Source: Clostridium folliculivorans
GTDB taxonomy: Bacteria; Bacillota; Clostridia; Clostridiales; Clostridiaceae
DNA: 64,000 nucleotides
Assembly (NCBI RefSeq): GCF_024341905.1
Contig: NZ_BQXY01000008.1
Span: 62,001 to 126,000 of the forward strand
Direction: 5' to 3'
In this document: piece by piece, positions 8,371 to 17,089 of the stretch
Numbering within the stretch: position 1 is the stretch's first letter
How the letters are laid out: each line of letters starts with the position of its first letter
Program-made: the position numbers and the translations under genes
Notes under the pieces: model-generated
Database searches by the model: none
What the model saw: only the letters and a program-made list of their open reading frames with translations
Told to the model about the DNA's origin: nothing

Positions 8371-9516
8371 ATGAATGATAAATTTGTATATGCACCAGGG
8401 CCTACCAGTATAAGGGAAAATGTGAGATTGGAAAGAGCTAGGACAACTACTAATCCTGATGTTGATAAAGACTTTATAGAGTTCTATAAAAGTACTTGCG
8501 ATAAGATAGGTAAGATAATAAAAACTGAGAATCCAGTTTACATATTGAGTGGCGAAGGTATTTTAGGACTTGAAGCAGCATGTGCATCTCTTACTGAATT
8601 AGGTGATAGGGTTCTTGTATTAGATAACGGAATTTATGGAAGAGGCTTTAAAGATTTCGTTGAAATGTATGGAGGAGAAGGAGTATACTTTTCTGACGAT
8701 TACAACAAAGCTATTGATACAAACAAGTTAAAGGGATTTTTAGAGAAGGACCATAACTTTAAGTATGCAACAATAGTGCATTGTGATACACCAACAGGAG
8801 TTTTAAATGACTTATCTAAGATATGCCCAATACTAAGTGAGTATGGAATTTTAACTGTTGTTGATTCTGTTTCAGCGATGGCTGGAGAAGATATAAAAGT
8901 TGATGATTGGAAGATTGATATAGCGTTAGGAGGTTCACAAAAAGCATTTTCAGCACCAGCAGGATTAACTATGGTAAGCATCAGTGAAAAAGCTAAAGTA
9001 GCAATGAAGAATAGAAAAACTCCTATTATAGGCTTCTATTGTAATCTAACTATTTGGGAAAATTATTATGAAAATAAGTGGTTTCCATATACAATGCCAA
9101 TAAGTGATATCATGGGTTTAAGTAAAGCAGTAGACAATATCTTAGATGAAGGGGTTCAAGAGGTACTTGATAGACATGAAAAGATTGCTGGCGCAACTAG
9201 AGAAGCTATAAAGGAATATGGACTTGAACTATTTTTAACAGACGGATATTCTAATACGGTTACTGCCGTTAAGGTACCAGAAAGTATAGGTGCATTACAG
9301 CTTAAAGAGCATATGTTAAAGAAATATAATACTTTAATAATAACATCATTGAAACCATATGATAATGAGATTTTAAGAATAGGACATATGGGAGAAAATG
9401 CTCGTGAAGATAAAATCATTTACGCGTTAAATATAATAAATAAAGGACTAAAAGATTTAGGCTTTAATAGCGAAGAGAATTTAGTGGGGCTATTTAATAA
9501 ATACTTAGCTAGATAG
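8371..9516 (+). CDS. Class V pyridoxal-phosphate aminotransferase (alanine-glyoxylate/serine-pyruvate type)
   Basis: A protein of 381 residues with the class V aminotransferase fold. The N-terminal YAPGPTSIRENV is the usual opening of the alanine-glyoxylate, serine-pyruvate and phosphonoacetaldehyde aminotransferase group. DSVSAMAGEDIKVDDW precedes the cofactor lysine in ALGGSQKAFSAPAGL near residue 193. It should transfer an amino group between an amino acid and a small 2-oxo acid in the cytoplasm; the substrate cannot be fixed from sequence. GAGGAGG is well spaced from the ATG. A dispersed repeat and then an ECF S component gene follow in the same direction 161 bp later. The pair may be functionally linked, which is only inference. 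Confidence 0.87.
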   Translation: MNDKFVYAPGPTSIRENVRLERARTTTNPDVDKDFIEFYKSTCDKIGKIIKTENPVYILSGEGILGLEAACASLTELGDRVLVLDNGIYGRGFKDFVEMYGGEGVYFSDDYNKAIDTNKLKGFLEKDHNFKYATIVHCDTPTGVLNDLSKICPILSEYGILTVVDSVSAMAGEDIKVDDWKIDIALGGSQKAFSAPAGLTMVSISEKAKVAMKNRKTPIIGFYCNLTIWENYYENKWFPYTMPISDIMGLSKAVDNILDEGVQEVLDRHEKIAGATREAIKEYGLELFLTDGYSNTVTAVKVPESIGALQLKEHMLKKYNTLIITSLKPYDNEILRIGHMGENAREDKIIYALNIINKGLKDLGFNSEENLVGLFNKYLAR

Positions 9517-9520
9517 AATT

Positions 9521-9599
9521 GGATAATTAAGTGCTGTTAAAGCACTGTACTTAAATTAAGTGGTTAGCTATCCGATGCTCTAATTAGCTTACGCAAAGT
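9521..9599 (+). repeat. Dispersed hairpin element, copy A (upstream of ECF gene)
   Basis: Enclosing stem GGATA (9521-9525)/TATCC (9569-9573), inner hairpin GTGCT-GTTAA-AGCAC (9531-9545), then the conserved tail CGATGCT...AGCTTACGCAAAG. Related copies lie at 11710, 13208 and 33031. It ends about 80 bp before the ECF start. Confidence 0.75.
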
Positions 9600-9677
9600 G
9601 TAAACAATATTCTTAAACATAACAAAGTAACTATTATATAAAATAAACTTTAAAAATAAATAAAGGTGGGGCAAGAA

Positions 9678-10211
9678 ATGGAAGTAAATAGAGACAAAAG
9701 TAGATTTAAAACAAAAGATATGGTGATAACAGCACTATTAACCGCATTAGTATTTGTAGCAACAGCATTTATTAACGTTAGATTACCGTTTTTATCTAAT
9801 GGTGGATTAGTTCACTTAGGAACTGTAATGCTATTTATTACAGCAATTGTATTTGGAAAACAAAAAGGAGCTATTGCAGGGGCAGTTGGAATGGCGATTT
9901 TTGACTTATCTTCAGGATGGGCACTATGGGCACCGTTTACTTTTGTGGTAAGAGGAATAATGGGATATATGGTTGGAACTATTGCTTGGAGCAAGAATAA
10001 ATCTGGTGATAGCTTTATACTAAATACAGTTGCAATGATATTATCTGGTATATGGATGATATTTGGATATTATGTTACTGAAGGAGTCCTTTATGGAAAT
10101 TGGATAACGCCAGTAGGATCAATCCCTGGGAATGTAGCACAAATTGTTATCGGATTGGCATTAGGTTTACCTATGGCGAAAGTTCTTAAGAGATATGTGA
10201 AGTATATATAA
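9678..10211 (+). CDS. ECF transporter S component (PF07155-like)
   Basis: This integral membrane protein of 177 residues has about five to six helices. The sequence NGGLVHLGTVMLFITAIVFG and the following GAIAGAVGMAIFDLSSGW match the substrate-binding (S) subunits of energy-coupling factor transporters related to PF07155, a family named after riboflavin uptake but with several substrates. It binds a vitamin-like compound and works with the shared EcfA/A'/T module, which is encoded elsewhere. The frame opens at GTG 9666, but that codon lies inside the ribosome site AGGTGGG (9664-9670), so ATG 9678 is chosen. Flavin is an attractive substrate because the EET locus lies just upstream, yet the linked aminotransferase argues for other options. 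Confidence 0.82.
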   Translation: MEVNRDKSRFKTKDMVITALLTALVFVATAFINVRLPFLSNGGLVHLGTVMLFITAIVFGKQKGAIAGAVGMAIFDLSSGWALWAPFTFVVRGIMGYMVGTIAWSKNKSGDSFILNTVAMILSGIWMIFGYYVTEGVLYGNWITPVGSIPGNVAQIVIGLALGLPMAKVLKRYVKYI

Positions 10212-10311
10212 AGGTATATCACTTAAATTCGTAAGATATCTTCACAATCATATCAGAATTTATTGAGAGAATTTAAGAATAGACTCAGGTGAGTTGTTCA
10301 TCTTATGTAAT

Positions 10312-10358
10312 AAACCCTTGATGATAAGTATATTTATTTATCATTAAGGGTTTATTTA
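10312..10358 (+). terminator. Terminator after ECF gene
   Basis: AAACCCTTGATGATAA (10312-10327) pairs with TTATCATTAAGGGTTT (10338-10353), 16 bp with one G-T pair. The following TTTATTTA tract is interrupted, so it may act in both directions between the convergent ECF and DUF975 genes. Confidence 0.7.
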
Positions 10359-10438
10359 TATAAAAAAGATTTTTAAATTGTATTTATCTGAATGGTCAAC
10401 ACTTATCACATTACTCAGCTGTATTGTTAATTATAATA

Positions 10439-11254
10439 TTACCACATACTATCGTATGATTCTGGTTGATCTAATAATAAGTCTTCATAGGTACAAAAAC
10501 CGTTATTTAATGCATTTCTACGTAATACTAAATATAATTCAGTATCTGTAGCATTTTGATAAGGAAGCACAAATAGTATACCTATTCCTAAAGCTAATGC
10601 TCCTAAGAGGTACCAACCTATAAATGATAAGTCTAATACAAACATATCAAATTTATGTCCTCTAGTCATTTCATTACTTAAAGCAATTGCCCTCTTAACT
10701 CCGATATTAGGGTTATCAGCAAGTATATATGGAACCATGCTGTAAGCATAGGATTTTATTATACCAGGAATTATTAACAACAAAGTCCACAAGAAGATTA
10801 AGATTTTTGTTACTAGCATTGTTTTTACTATACCACCATAGTTATATCCATTAAATCCAAAACTAAAGCATCCCTTGTTATTTTTATATTGAGCTGATTT
10901 AATAAAATATCTTCTTCCTCCTACTTCAAGAGAATAGCCAAGGAATATACGAAGAGCAACTATTCCTAAGACTGCTATAAGCCCAAATAGTAAAAATGGG
11001 AAAAGGTAGTGAATTGGAAAAATATTAGGGAAGCTTGAATGAAAATTAGTCGGTGAATTATTTGAAAAACCATTAGTTATGTCTGAGTAGAAATCGTTTC
11101 TTGCATTTCTTGAATGAGAACCGCCTCCGCTTCCACCACTCCAGCCTCTACTTCCTCCTGCTAGGGCAATTACTATACTAACACCAAAGGCACTCCAATA
11201 AATACTTCTTAGAACTGCTTTAGCTCTGTCTTTTAACTCTTTTCTAGACCACAT
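10439..11254 (-). CDS. DUF975 family integral membrane protein
   Basis: About 271 residues. MWSRKELKDRAKAVLR at the N-terminus and RRYFIKSAQYK, PYILADNPNIGVKRAIALS and YLLGALALGIGILFVLPY are characteristic of DUF975, a Firmicute membrane family of unknown function. Five to six hydrophobic segments are visible. An unusual Gly/Ser/Asn/Arg-rich stretch (residues ~35-70) sits between the first two helices and probably faces outside. The frame extends to a GTG at 11266, but GGAGG lies directly upstream of ATG 11254, so the shorter form is preferred. It is transcribed opposite to its neighbours and stands alone. No function is proposed. Confidence 0.85.
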   Translation of the reverse strand: MWSRKELKDRAKAVLRSIYWSAFGVSIVIALAGGSRGWSGGSGGGSHSRNARNDFYSDITNGFSNNSPTNFHSSFPNIFPIHYLFPFLLFGLIAVLGIVALRIFLGYSLEVGGRRYFIKSAQYKNNKGCFSFGFNGYNYGGIVKTMLVTKILIFLWTLLLIIPGIIKSYAYSMVPYILADNPNIGVKRAIALSNEMTRGHKFDMFVLDLSFIGWYLLGALALGIGILFVLPYQNATDTELYLVLRRNALNNGFCTYEDLLLDQPESYDSMW

Positions 11255-11709
11255 GATATCCTCCACTAAAATTATTAATTTAACTACATTGCATAATATA
11301 CAAGTTGTATTTCTTAAATACGTTGTTAAGTGATTACTATAAAAATATTATATGGTATTTATTACTGTTTAACAAACTTATTATATTATTATATCTGCCC
11401 ATATTTATTGATTTAATGCTTCGGTTAAATACAGCCTTGCTATTTCATGTAATTACTTTAATTTTCTAGTGATTCCTAACCTATATGAATTTTAGTTACG
11501 AGATGGAATTATAAAGATAATATAGCCAATATGGTTTGAGGATATAGGATGTTGCTATTATAGTTTATTAAGATAAAATGAGGCATAATATACGTTAAAA
11601 ATATAACAAAGTATTCTTTATGACCATAATTTGTTTTTAAAGTTTATAATATTTTAATGTTTAAAGGATGATGTTATTATTTGTACATAGCAAACGATTA
11701 CAAGAATTT

Positions 11710-11785
11710 GATGTAAGGCAATGTTAAAGAACTGCGTTAAAATTAAATGGTTAATCATCCGATGCTTTAATGAGCTTACGCAAAG
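11710..11785 (+). repeat. Dispersed hairpin element, copy B (upstream of malic enzyme)
   Basis: Enclosing stem GATG (11710-11713)/CATC (11756-11759); interior ATGTTAAAGAACTG and GTTAAAATTAAATGGTTA; tail CGATGCTTTAATGAGC then TTACGCAAAG. The stem bases differ from copies A and E but remain paired at the same spacing. Confidence 0.7.
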
Positions 11786-11892
11786 AATTAATATGATTTT
11801 GTCATATTCCATGGCTAAAACTGTAAACTCACTACGTTCGAACAGTACAGTTTTTGACGCCATTCCATCTGAAAAAATCATTTAATTCTAAT

Positions 11893-11945
11893 AGCTCGCT
11901 CATATAGCATCTCCTGTATAACCATTTAATTTTAACAAAAGTCAT
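11893..11945 (-). repeat. Dispersed element, reverse copy H, joined to a tiny reading frame
   Basis: Read on the reverse strand, AAAATTAAATGGTTA is followed by an AGGAG ribosome site, GATGCT and ATGAGC, aligning with the tail of copy B. Here the ATG begins a 23-codon frame ending at 11832. A near-identical segment lies at 35584-35632. Confidence 0.5.
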
Positions 11946-11983
11946 AGACATAGCCCAATATAAGTGAAAGGTAGGTAAAATAA

Positions 11984-13156
11984 ATGAATTATTTTGAAGA
12001 AAGTTTAAAATTACATGAGAAAAATATAGGAAAGATAGAGGTAGTATCAAAGGTAGCAATTGAAACAAGAGAGGATTTAAGTTTAGCGTATACTCCTGGA
12101 GTTGCAGAACCATGTAGGAAAATTCATGAGGATGAAGAAAACGTCTACAAGTATACTTCCAAAGGAAATCTAGTTGCTGTAGTAACAGATGGAACAGCAG
12201 TACTTGGGCTAGGAGATATAGGTCCTAAGGCAGGACTACCAGTTATGGAAGGTAAGGCGATTTTATTTAAAGCTTTTGCAGATGTTGATGCATTTCCAAT
12301 ATGCTTAGATACAAAGAATGTAGATGAGATAGTAAAAACTGTGAAGCTTATAGCTCCAGGCTTTGGTGGGATAAATCTAGAAGATATAGGAGCACCAAGA
12401 TGCTTTGAAGTTGAGGAAAGATTAAAGAAAGAGCTAGATATACCAGTATTTCATGATGATCAACATGGAACTGCCATAGTTGTTCTTGCTGGTGTGATAA
12501 ATGCTTTAAAGGTAGTTGAAAAGAAAATAGAAAATATAAAAGTTGTTGTAAATGGCGCTGGAGCTGCAGGAACTGCTATAGCTAAGTTACTACTTTCATT
12601 AGGAGTTAAGAATCTAATTGCTTGTGATAAGGTTGGCATTCTATATAGTGGAATAGAAAATGTAGATGATGCAAAAAAAGAACTTGCCAAGGTAACTAAT
12701 CCAGATAATATTAAAGGAACTTTAGCTGATGCATTAGTAGGTGCTGATGTATTTATAGGGGTTTCTGCACCAGGAATAGTAAGCCAAGATATGGTAAGAG
12801 CAATGAATAAAGACTCTATATTATTTGCAATGGCAAATCCAACTCCTGAAATAATGCCAGATGAAGCAAAGGCTGCAGGAGCGAGGGTAATAGGTACAGG
12901 CAGATCTGATTTTCCTAATCAAGTTAACAATGTACTAGCTTTCCCAGGGATATTCAGAGGTGCATTGGATGTTAGAGCAAAAGAGATCAATGAAGAGATG
13001 AAAATAGCTGCAGCTTATGCAATAGCTTCTATGATAAAAGATGAAGATTTAAATGAGAATAATGTAATTCCAAATGCATTAGATAGAACCGTTGCAGCTA
13101 ACGTTGCTGAGGCAATAAAGAAGGCAGCAAGAGAAAGTGGGGTAGCAAGAGTTTAA
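11984..13156 (+). CDS. NAD(P)-dependent malic enzyme (oxaloacetate-decarboxylating)
   Basis: The 390 residues are typical of the short bacterial malic enzyme family. Clear motifs: LAYTPGVAEPCRKI near residue 34 with the catalytic Tyr, VTDGTAVLGLGDIGP, the catalytic lysine region PVMEGKAILFKAFADVD, metal ligands in LEDIGAPRCFEVE and PVFHDDQHGTAIV, and the nucleotide site VVVNGAGAAGTAIAKLL. It converts malate to pyruvate and CO2 with reduction of NAD(P). AAAGGTAGG precedes the ATG. A KdgT-type permease and a DcuS/CitA-like two-component system follow in the same direction, suggesting a carboxylate (probably malate) uptake and oxidation module. A hairpin repeat (copy B) lies about 200 bp upstream. 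Confidence 0.95.
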   Translation: MNYFEESLKLHEKNIGKIEVVSKVAIETREDLSLAYTPGVAEPCRKIHEDEENVYKYTSKGNLVAVVTDGTAVLGLGDIGPKAGLPVMEGKAILFKAFADVDAFPICLDTKNVDEIVKTVKLIAPGFGGINLEDIGAPRCFEVEERLKKELDIPVFHDDQHGTAIVVLAGVINALKVVEKKIENIKVVVNGAGAAGTAIAKLLLSLGVKNLIACDKVGILYSGIENVDDAKKELAKVTNPDNIKGTLADALVGADVFIGVSAPGIVSQDMVRAMNKDSILFAMANPTPEIMPDEAKAAGARVIGTGRSDFPNQVNNVLAFPGIFRGALDVRAKEINEEMKIAAAYAIASMIKDEDLNENNVIPNALDRTVAANVAEAIKKAARESGVARV

Positions 13157-13207
13157 ATCAGTAGTTTGTTCATAGGATATCATTCAAAAAGACAAATTAA
13201 ACTTTTA

Positions 13208-13282
13208 GGTACTGTTAAAGTACTGTATCGAAATTAAAGGGTTAGCTATCCGATACTTTAATGATATTAAAGTTTTAACAGT
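13208..13282 (+). repeat. Dispersed hairpin element, copy C (upstream of KdgT-type permease)
   Basis: Inner hairpin GTACT-GTTAA-AGTAC (13209-13223), then GTATCGAAATTAAAGGGTTA, CTATCCGATACTTTAATGA and a distal TTTTAACAGT that can pair with ACTGTTAAA. The inner stem differs from copy A by a compensated base pair. Confidence 0.7.
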
Positions 13283-13345
13283 GGTTTTAAACATAATCAA
13301 TTTTGAAAATATCAAATAAATATAAAAATAGATGGAGGTATAAAA

Positions 13346-14320
13346 ATGCAAATTCCAATTAAGAAGACACTTGATAAAATACCAGGCGGTATGATGGTAG
13401 TGCCATTATTTCTCGGTGTATTAGTTAATACGTTTTTTCCACAATTCTTAAAAATTGGTGGATTTACAACTGCACTATTTGGTCCAGCAGCATCATCAAC
13501 AATATTAGCTTGTTTTATGTTTTTGATTGGTTCACAAATCAACTTTAAGTTAGCACCAAAAGCTTTGAAGAAAGGTGCATTACTGATAACAGGAAAGTTT
13601 ATAGTAGGAGCAGGAATAGGTATATTCGTAGGAAAAGTTTTTGGAACTGCTGGAGTATTAGGTTTATCACCACTAGCAATTCTTGCAGCATTAACAAATT
13701 GTAATGGTGGTTTATATGCATCACTTGCTTCGCAATATGGTGATGAAACTGATGTAGGCGCATATGCTTTATTATCTCTAAAGGATGGTCCATTCTTTAC
13801 ATTGGTAGCATTAGGAGCTTCAGGGCTTGCTCAAATTCCTTTTAAAGCACTTTTAGCAGTATTGATACCAATAGCAATAGGTATGATTTTAGGAAATATT
13901 GATTCTGAAATGAGAAAGTTCCTTGGAAGCAGTAAGTTATTATTAATCCCATTCTTCTCATTCCCATTAGGAGCAGGTATGAATCTTGAAACTATTGTGA
14001 AAGCAGGAGGCCCTGGAATAATACTAGGCATTGTAGCAGCATTTACTGGAATAGGTGCTTACGTTCTTCTAAAATTATTTAAGGAAGAGCCTATAATTGG
14101 ACTTGCAACAGGATCAACTGCAGGAAACGCAGTTGCAACTCCAGCAGCTGTTGCCGCGGCAGATCCAACTCTAGCTGCAATTGCAACAGTAGCTACAGCT
14201 CAAGTTGCAGCAGCATGTGTAGTTTCAGCTATAGTTTGTCCGTTTGTTGTATCATATGTATTTAAAGTACTTGGAAATAGAAAGCTGAAAAATATGAATA
14301 ACGAAGTTGCCACAGGATAA
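13346..14320 (+). CDS. 2-keto-3-deoxygluconate permease family transporter
   Basis: An integral membrane protein of 324 residues with about ten helices. It opens with IKKTLDKIPGGMMVVPLFLG, the KdgT family signature, and contains ALTNCNGGLYASLASQYGD, LLSLKDGPFFTLVALG and IGLATGSTAGNAVATPAAV, all conserved in that family. Family members import 2-keto-3-deoxygluconate with protons. No hexuronate or KDG catabolic gene (kdgK, kdgA, uxaC) lies nearby. Instead the gene sits between malic enzyme and a DcuS/CitA-type sensor, so a carboxylate such as malate is a plausible substrate here; this is inference from context only. The ribosome site TGGAGG is strong. Confidence 0.85.
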   Translation: MQIPIKKTLDKIPGGMMVVPLFLGVLVNTFFPQFLKIGGFTTALFGPAASSTILACFMFLIGSQINFKLAPKALKKGALLITGKFIVGAGIGIFVGKVFGTAGVLGLSPLAILAALTNCNGGLYASLASQYGDETDVGAYALLSLKDGPFFTLVALGASGLAQIPFKALLAVLIPIAIGMILGNIDSEMRKFLGSSKLLLIPFFSFPLGAGMNLETIVKAGGPGIILGIVAAFTGIGAYVLLKLFKEEPIIGLATGSTAGNAVATPAAVAAADPTLAAIATVATAQVAAACVVSAIVCPFVVSYVFKVLGNRKLKNMNNEVATG

Positions 14321-14795
14321 TAGTAATTGTAAATTTGAAAAATTAAAATATATACCCACATATATATAATAGAAAAGCGGTAAATTTTTAAGGTTAGATA
14401 GAATAAATTGAACACTTTGGATTGATATTAAATTAAGTGCAGAAAAGTGGAAGACGATAATTAAAGAAGTATTATATAATGGGAGCAAAGTAGTTATTCC
14501 TGTATTAATTCTTCTATGTTATATAAATGTTCTTCTATAATTCTGTACTTTTTAATTTATAATTATAATGAGGTTATTTTGGATGTATGAGTAAAAGTTA
14601 TAATAGAGGTTATATTATTTGAGTCACTGAGTATAATCAAAATCGGCTTTTAAAAATAATTTATAACTTAAAGTGGAGTATATTTATTGAGGTGTATTTA
14701 TAAAAATAAACAATGAAAATTAATATTCCATTTTTATGGACTTGGTGACAGTAATGTATAAATAAATTAAGTGTTTTTAGGTTAGGTGATTATAT
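14321..14795. other. 475-bp AT-rich intergenic region before the histidine kinase
   Basis: No gene, terminator or known riboswitch is apparent. Short AT palindromes are present but not distinctive. It probably contains the promoter of the two-component operon. Confidence 0.4.
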
Positions 14796-16403
14796 ATGAA
14801 AAAAACGATGAAACTACAAACAAAGATTACTTTATTAGTTATTACAGTGGTTTGTGTTTCTATATCTATAATTATATCTTTTGTAGCCTCATGGATGACA
14901 GGCAATATTGAAAGTAAGGCTAGAACTAATATTATGAATGTTGCTGAGATGGTAGCCCACTCGAGTGAAATAGTAGATTCATTAAAGATTAAAGATCCAA
15001 ATAAAAAGATAGGGCCATACGTTAATACGCAATTAAAAAGCTTAGATCAGATTGAGTATATAATTGTTGTAGATATGGATGGTATTAGATATTCTCATCC
15101 TAATCCTGATATGATAGGAAAAAAGTTTGTAGGAGGAGATGAACAAAGGGTAGCACATAAAGGAGAAACCTATATATCTGAAGCTACAGGAACCCTTGGA
15201 AAAGCCTTAAGAGCTTTTGCGCCAATATATGACCCTATAAGTAAACAAGAGATAGGATTTGTCTCTGTTGGTACTCTCACTCACAGTATTGAAACTGCTA
15301 AACATACTGCAATTATATATATAGTCTTAATTACACTTGGTGGTCTCACAGCAGGGATAGTAGGGGCGTTTTTACTAGCAAATAGCATAAAAAAGACTTT
15401 ACTTGGACTAGAACCTGAGGAAATAACAAAGCTTTATAATGAAAAAATGGGGATTCTTGATGCAATTCATGAAGGATTAGTGGCTGTTGATCAACTCGGT
15501 AGGATTACGCTAATAAATGATTCAGCATTGAGTATATTGCATTTCGAAGATAAAATAAATAAAGACAATATTATAGGTAAAAACATAGAAGAATTTATTC
15601 CCAACACTAGAATGATTACTGTATTAGAAACTGGTAAATCTGAGTTTGAAAAGGAACAGAGAATAAATAATACTATAATAGTGACAAATAGAATTCCTAT
15701 AACAGATAGAGGTAAGGTTGTAGGTGTTATCGCAAGCTTTAGAGACAAGACAGAGTTAACTAAATTGGCAGAAGAGCTTACTGGTGTAAAAAAAATGGCT
15801 TGGTCCTTAAGAGCTCAAAATCATGAATTTATGAATAGGCTTCATACAATTTCAGGATTGATACAATTAGAAGAGTACGAAGAAGCACTGCAGTTTATAT
15901 CAGATATCGCAAAGGTGAGAAATAATGTAAGTAATATATTAACAGAAAAAATAAAAAATCCATCCTTATCAGCACTTTTGCTTTCAAAATATAGTAAAGC
16001 TGAAGAAAATAGAGTTAAACTAAAAATAGATGAAATTTCGAATCTTACAAATCTGCCTAAATATATGACTTCCGAAGAATTAGTATCTATTATAGGAAAT
16101 TTAATAGAAAATTCTTTAGATGAAGTTAAAAATGATGGTACAGGATTAATATATGTGAAAATAGTTGAGAATGAAAGACTTCTAAATATAATAGTTAAAG
16201 ATAATGGTGGAGGAATCCCAGTAGAATATAGAGAGAAAATATATGAACAAGGTTTCTCAACAAAGGATGGACAGCGTGGTCATGGAATGTATATTGTAAA
16301 AAAAATAGTTGATGAATATAACGGAGTTATAACCTTTAATGTAGATGACGGAGTTAGTTGGAATATAACTATACCTATGGCAAGGAGTGAAGAGCTTGAT
16401 TGA
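14796..16403 (+). CDS. Sensor histidine kinase of the DcuS/CitA/MalK family
   Basis: A protein of 535 residues with the classic layout: helix at 12-32, an extracytoplasmic sCache/PDC-like ligand domain (~35-170, with YIIVVDMDGIRYSHPNPDMIG), a second helix (~175-197), a cytoplasmic PAS domain (~225-330), the H-box SLRAQNHEFMNRLHTISGLI with phosphorylated His343, and an ATPase domain (EELVSIIGNLIENSLDEV as N box, VKDNGGGIP as G1, GFSTKDGQRGHGMYIVKK). Members sense citrate, malate, fumarate or succinate outside the cell. With malic enzyme and a permease just upstream, a malate-like signal fits. The response regulator gene overlaps its 3' end by 8 bp. Confidence 0.93.
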   Translation: MKKTMKLQTKITLLVITVVCVSISIIISFVASWMTGNIESKARTNIMNVAEMVAHSSEIVDSLKIKDPNKKIGPYVNTQLKSLDQIEYIIVVDMDGIRYSHPNPDMIGKKFVGGDEQRVAHKGETYISEATGTLGKALRAFAPIYDPISKQEIGFVSVGTLTHSIETAKHTAIIYIVLITLGGLTAGIVGAFLLANSIKKTLLGLEPEEITKLYNEKMGILDAIHEGLVAVDQLGRITLINDSALSILHFEDKINKDNIIGKNIEEFIPNTRMITVLETGKSEFEKEQRINNTIIVTNRIPITDRGKVVGVIASFRDKTELTKLAEELTGVKKMAWSLRAQNHEFMNRLHTISGLIQLEEYEEALQFISDIAKVRNNVSNILTEKIKNPSLSALLLSKYSKAEENRVKLKIDEISNLTNLPKYMTSEELVSIIGNLIENSLDEVKNDGTGLIYVKIVENERLLNIIVKDNGGGIPVEYREKIYEQGFSTKDGQRGHGMYIVKKIVDEYNGVITFNVDDGVSWNITIPMARSEELD

Positions 16404-17070
16404 GGTAATGATTGTTGAAGATGATCCTATGGTTAGGGAAATAAATTCTAAGTTTCTAAAAAGGATAGAAGGCTTTACTTTGTATGAAGCAGTTTCTAAT
16501 CTTGAAGACGCTAAAAAATATATAGATCTTAAAAAGCCTGATTTAATATTATTAGATGTATATCTGCCTAAAGAAAATGGTATTGATTTCTTAAAATGGA
16601 TAAGAGCCCAAGAGATAGATATAGATGTTATTTTGATTACAGCAGATAAATCTATCGAAAGAATACAGGATGCTTTCAGATATGGAGTTATAGACTATCT
16701 TATAAAGCCTTTTAGTTTTGAAAGATTTAAAGAAGCACTTATACAATTTAAGAGCAGGTATTACAAGTTCAAGAAAAATGATGAGATTGAACAAAAAGAT
16801 TTAGATCAGCTAATATCTAGTTCAAATACTTCTCAAAGTGAAGATGATTTTACTAAGGGACTCAATAAATATACTTATAGAGCTATATGGGATGAAGTAG
16901 AAAAAAGTAATTATGGAGATGTTACAGCAGAAGAGCTGGCAGAGAAATTAGGTATAGCAAGAGTGACTGTTAGAAGATATCTTGAGTACATGGAGAAAGA
17001 AAATAAGATAGAGAAGTTAGTGGAATATGGTAAGGTTGGTAGACCACAATATAAATATCATAGAGTTTAG
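16396..17070 (+). CDS. Response regulator of the CitB/DcuR/MalR family
   Basis: Receiver domain at residues 1-~120 with acidic pocket VEDDP (Asp9/Asp10), phosphoacceptor Asp54 in LLDVYLP, Thr in ITADKS and Lys in YLIKPF. The C-terminal half carries a helix-turn-helix (AEELAEKLGIARVTVRRYLE) of the CitT/DcuR class. It is the partner of the overlapping kinase and should activate transport and metabolism genes for a C4- or tricarboxylate. The frame opens at GTG 16387, but that codon overlaps the ribosome site AAGGAG (16382-16387). TTG 16396 is spaced 8 bases from it and gives the usual N-terminus MIEVMIVEDD, so it is preferred. Confidence 0.92.
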   Translation: MIEVMIVEDDPMVREINSKFLKRIEGFTLYEAVSNLEDAKKYIDLKKPDLILLDVYLPKENGIDFLKWIRAQEIDIDVILITADKSIERIQDAFRYGVIDYLIKPFSFERFKEALIQFKSRYYKFKKNDEIEQKDLDQLISSSNTSQSEDDFTKGLNKYTYRAIWDEVEKSNYGDVTAEELAEKLGIARVTVRRYLEYMEKENKIEKLVEYGKVGRPQYKYHRV

Positions 17071-17089
17071 CTAACATATTTAAATCTAG

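Larger units (their letters stand above)
11255..11983. other. 729-bp intergenic region with repeats and a terminator-like hairpin
   Basis: The stretch between the divergent DUF975 and malic enzyme genes has no convincing gene. It holds dispersed element copy B (11710-11785), a reverse copy H (11893-11945), and a hairpin AAAACTGTA/TACAGTTTT with a T run at 11817-11855. A 23-codon reverse frame (11832-11903) has a good ribosome site but a short product. The stretch 11255-11700 shows nothing recognisable. Confidence 0.6.

Noticed and set aside
9590..9600. ACGCAAAG as part of a c-di-GMP-I riboswitch
   Set aside because: Only this short string matches. The GCAAACC segment and the tetraloop/receptor helices of the GEMM motif are absent or in the wrong order.
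9678..10211. Firm assignment of the ECF S component as the riboflavin/FMN transporter of the EET system
   Set aside because: The family covers several substrates, and the gene is 1.8 kb from the EET operon with an aminotransferase in between. Flavin remains only a possibility.
11654..11903. Reverse-strand frames as a transposase remnant
   Set aside because: No recognised transposase motif is present, and the frames are short and out of phase with one another. The stretch is better explained by the dispersed element and a terminator-like hairpin.
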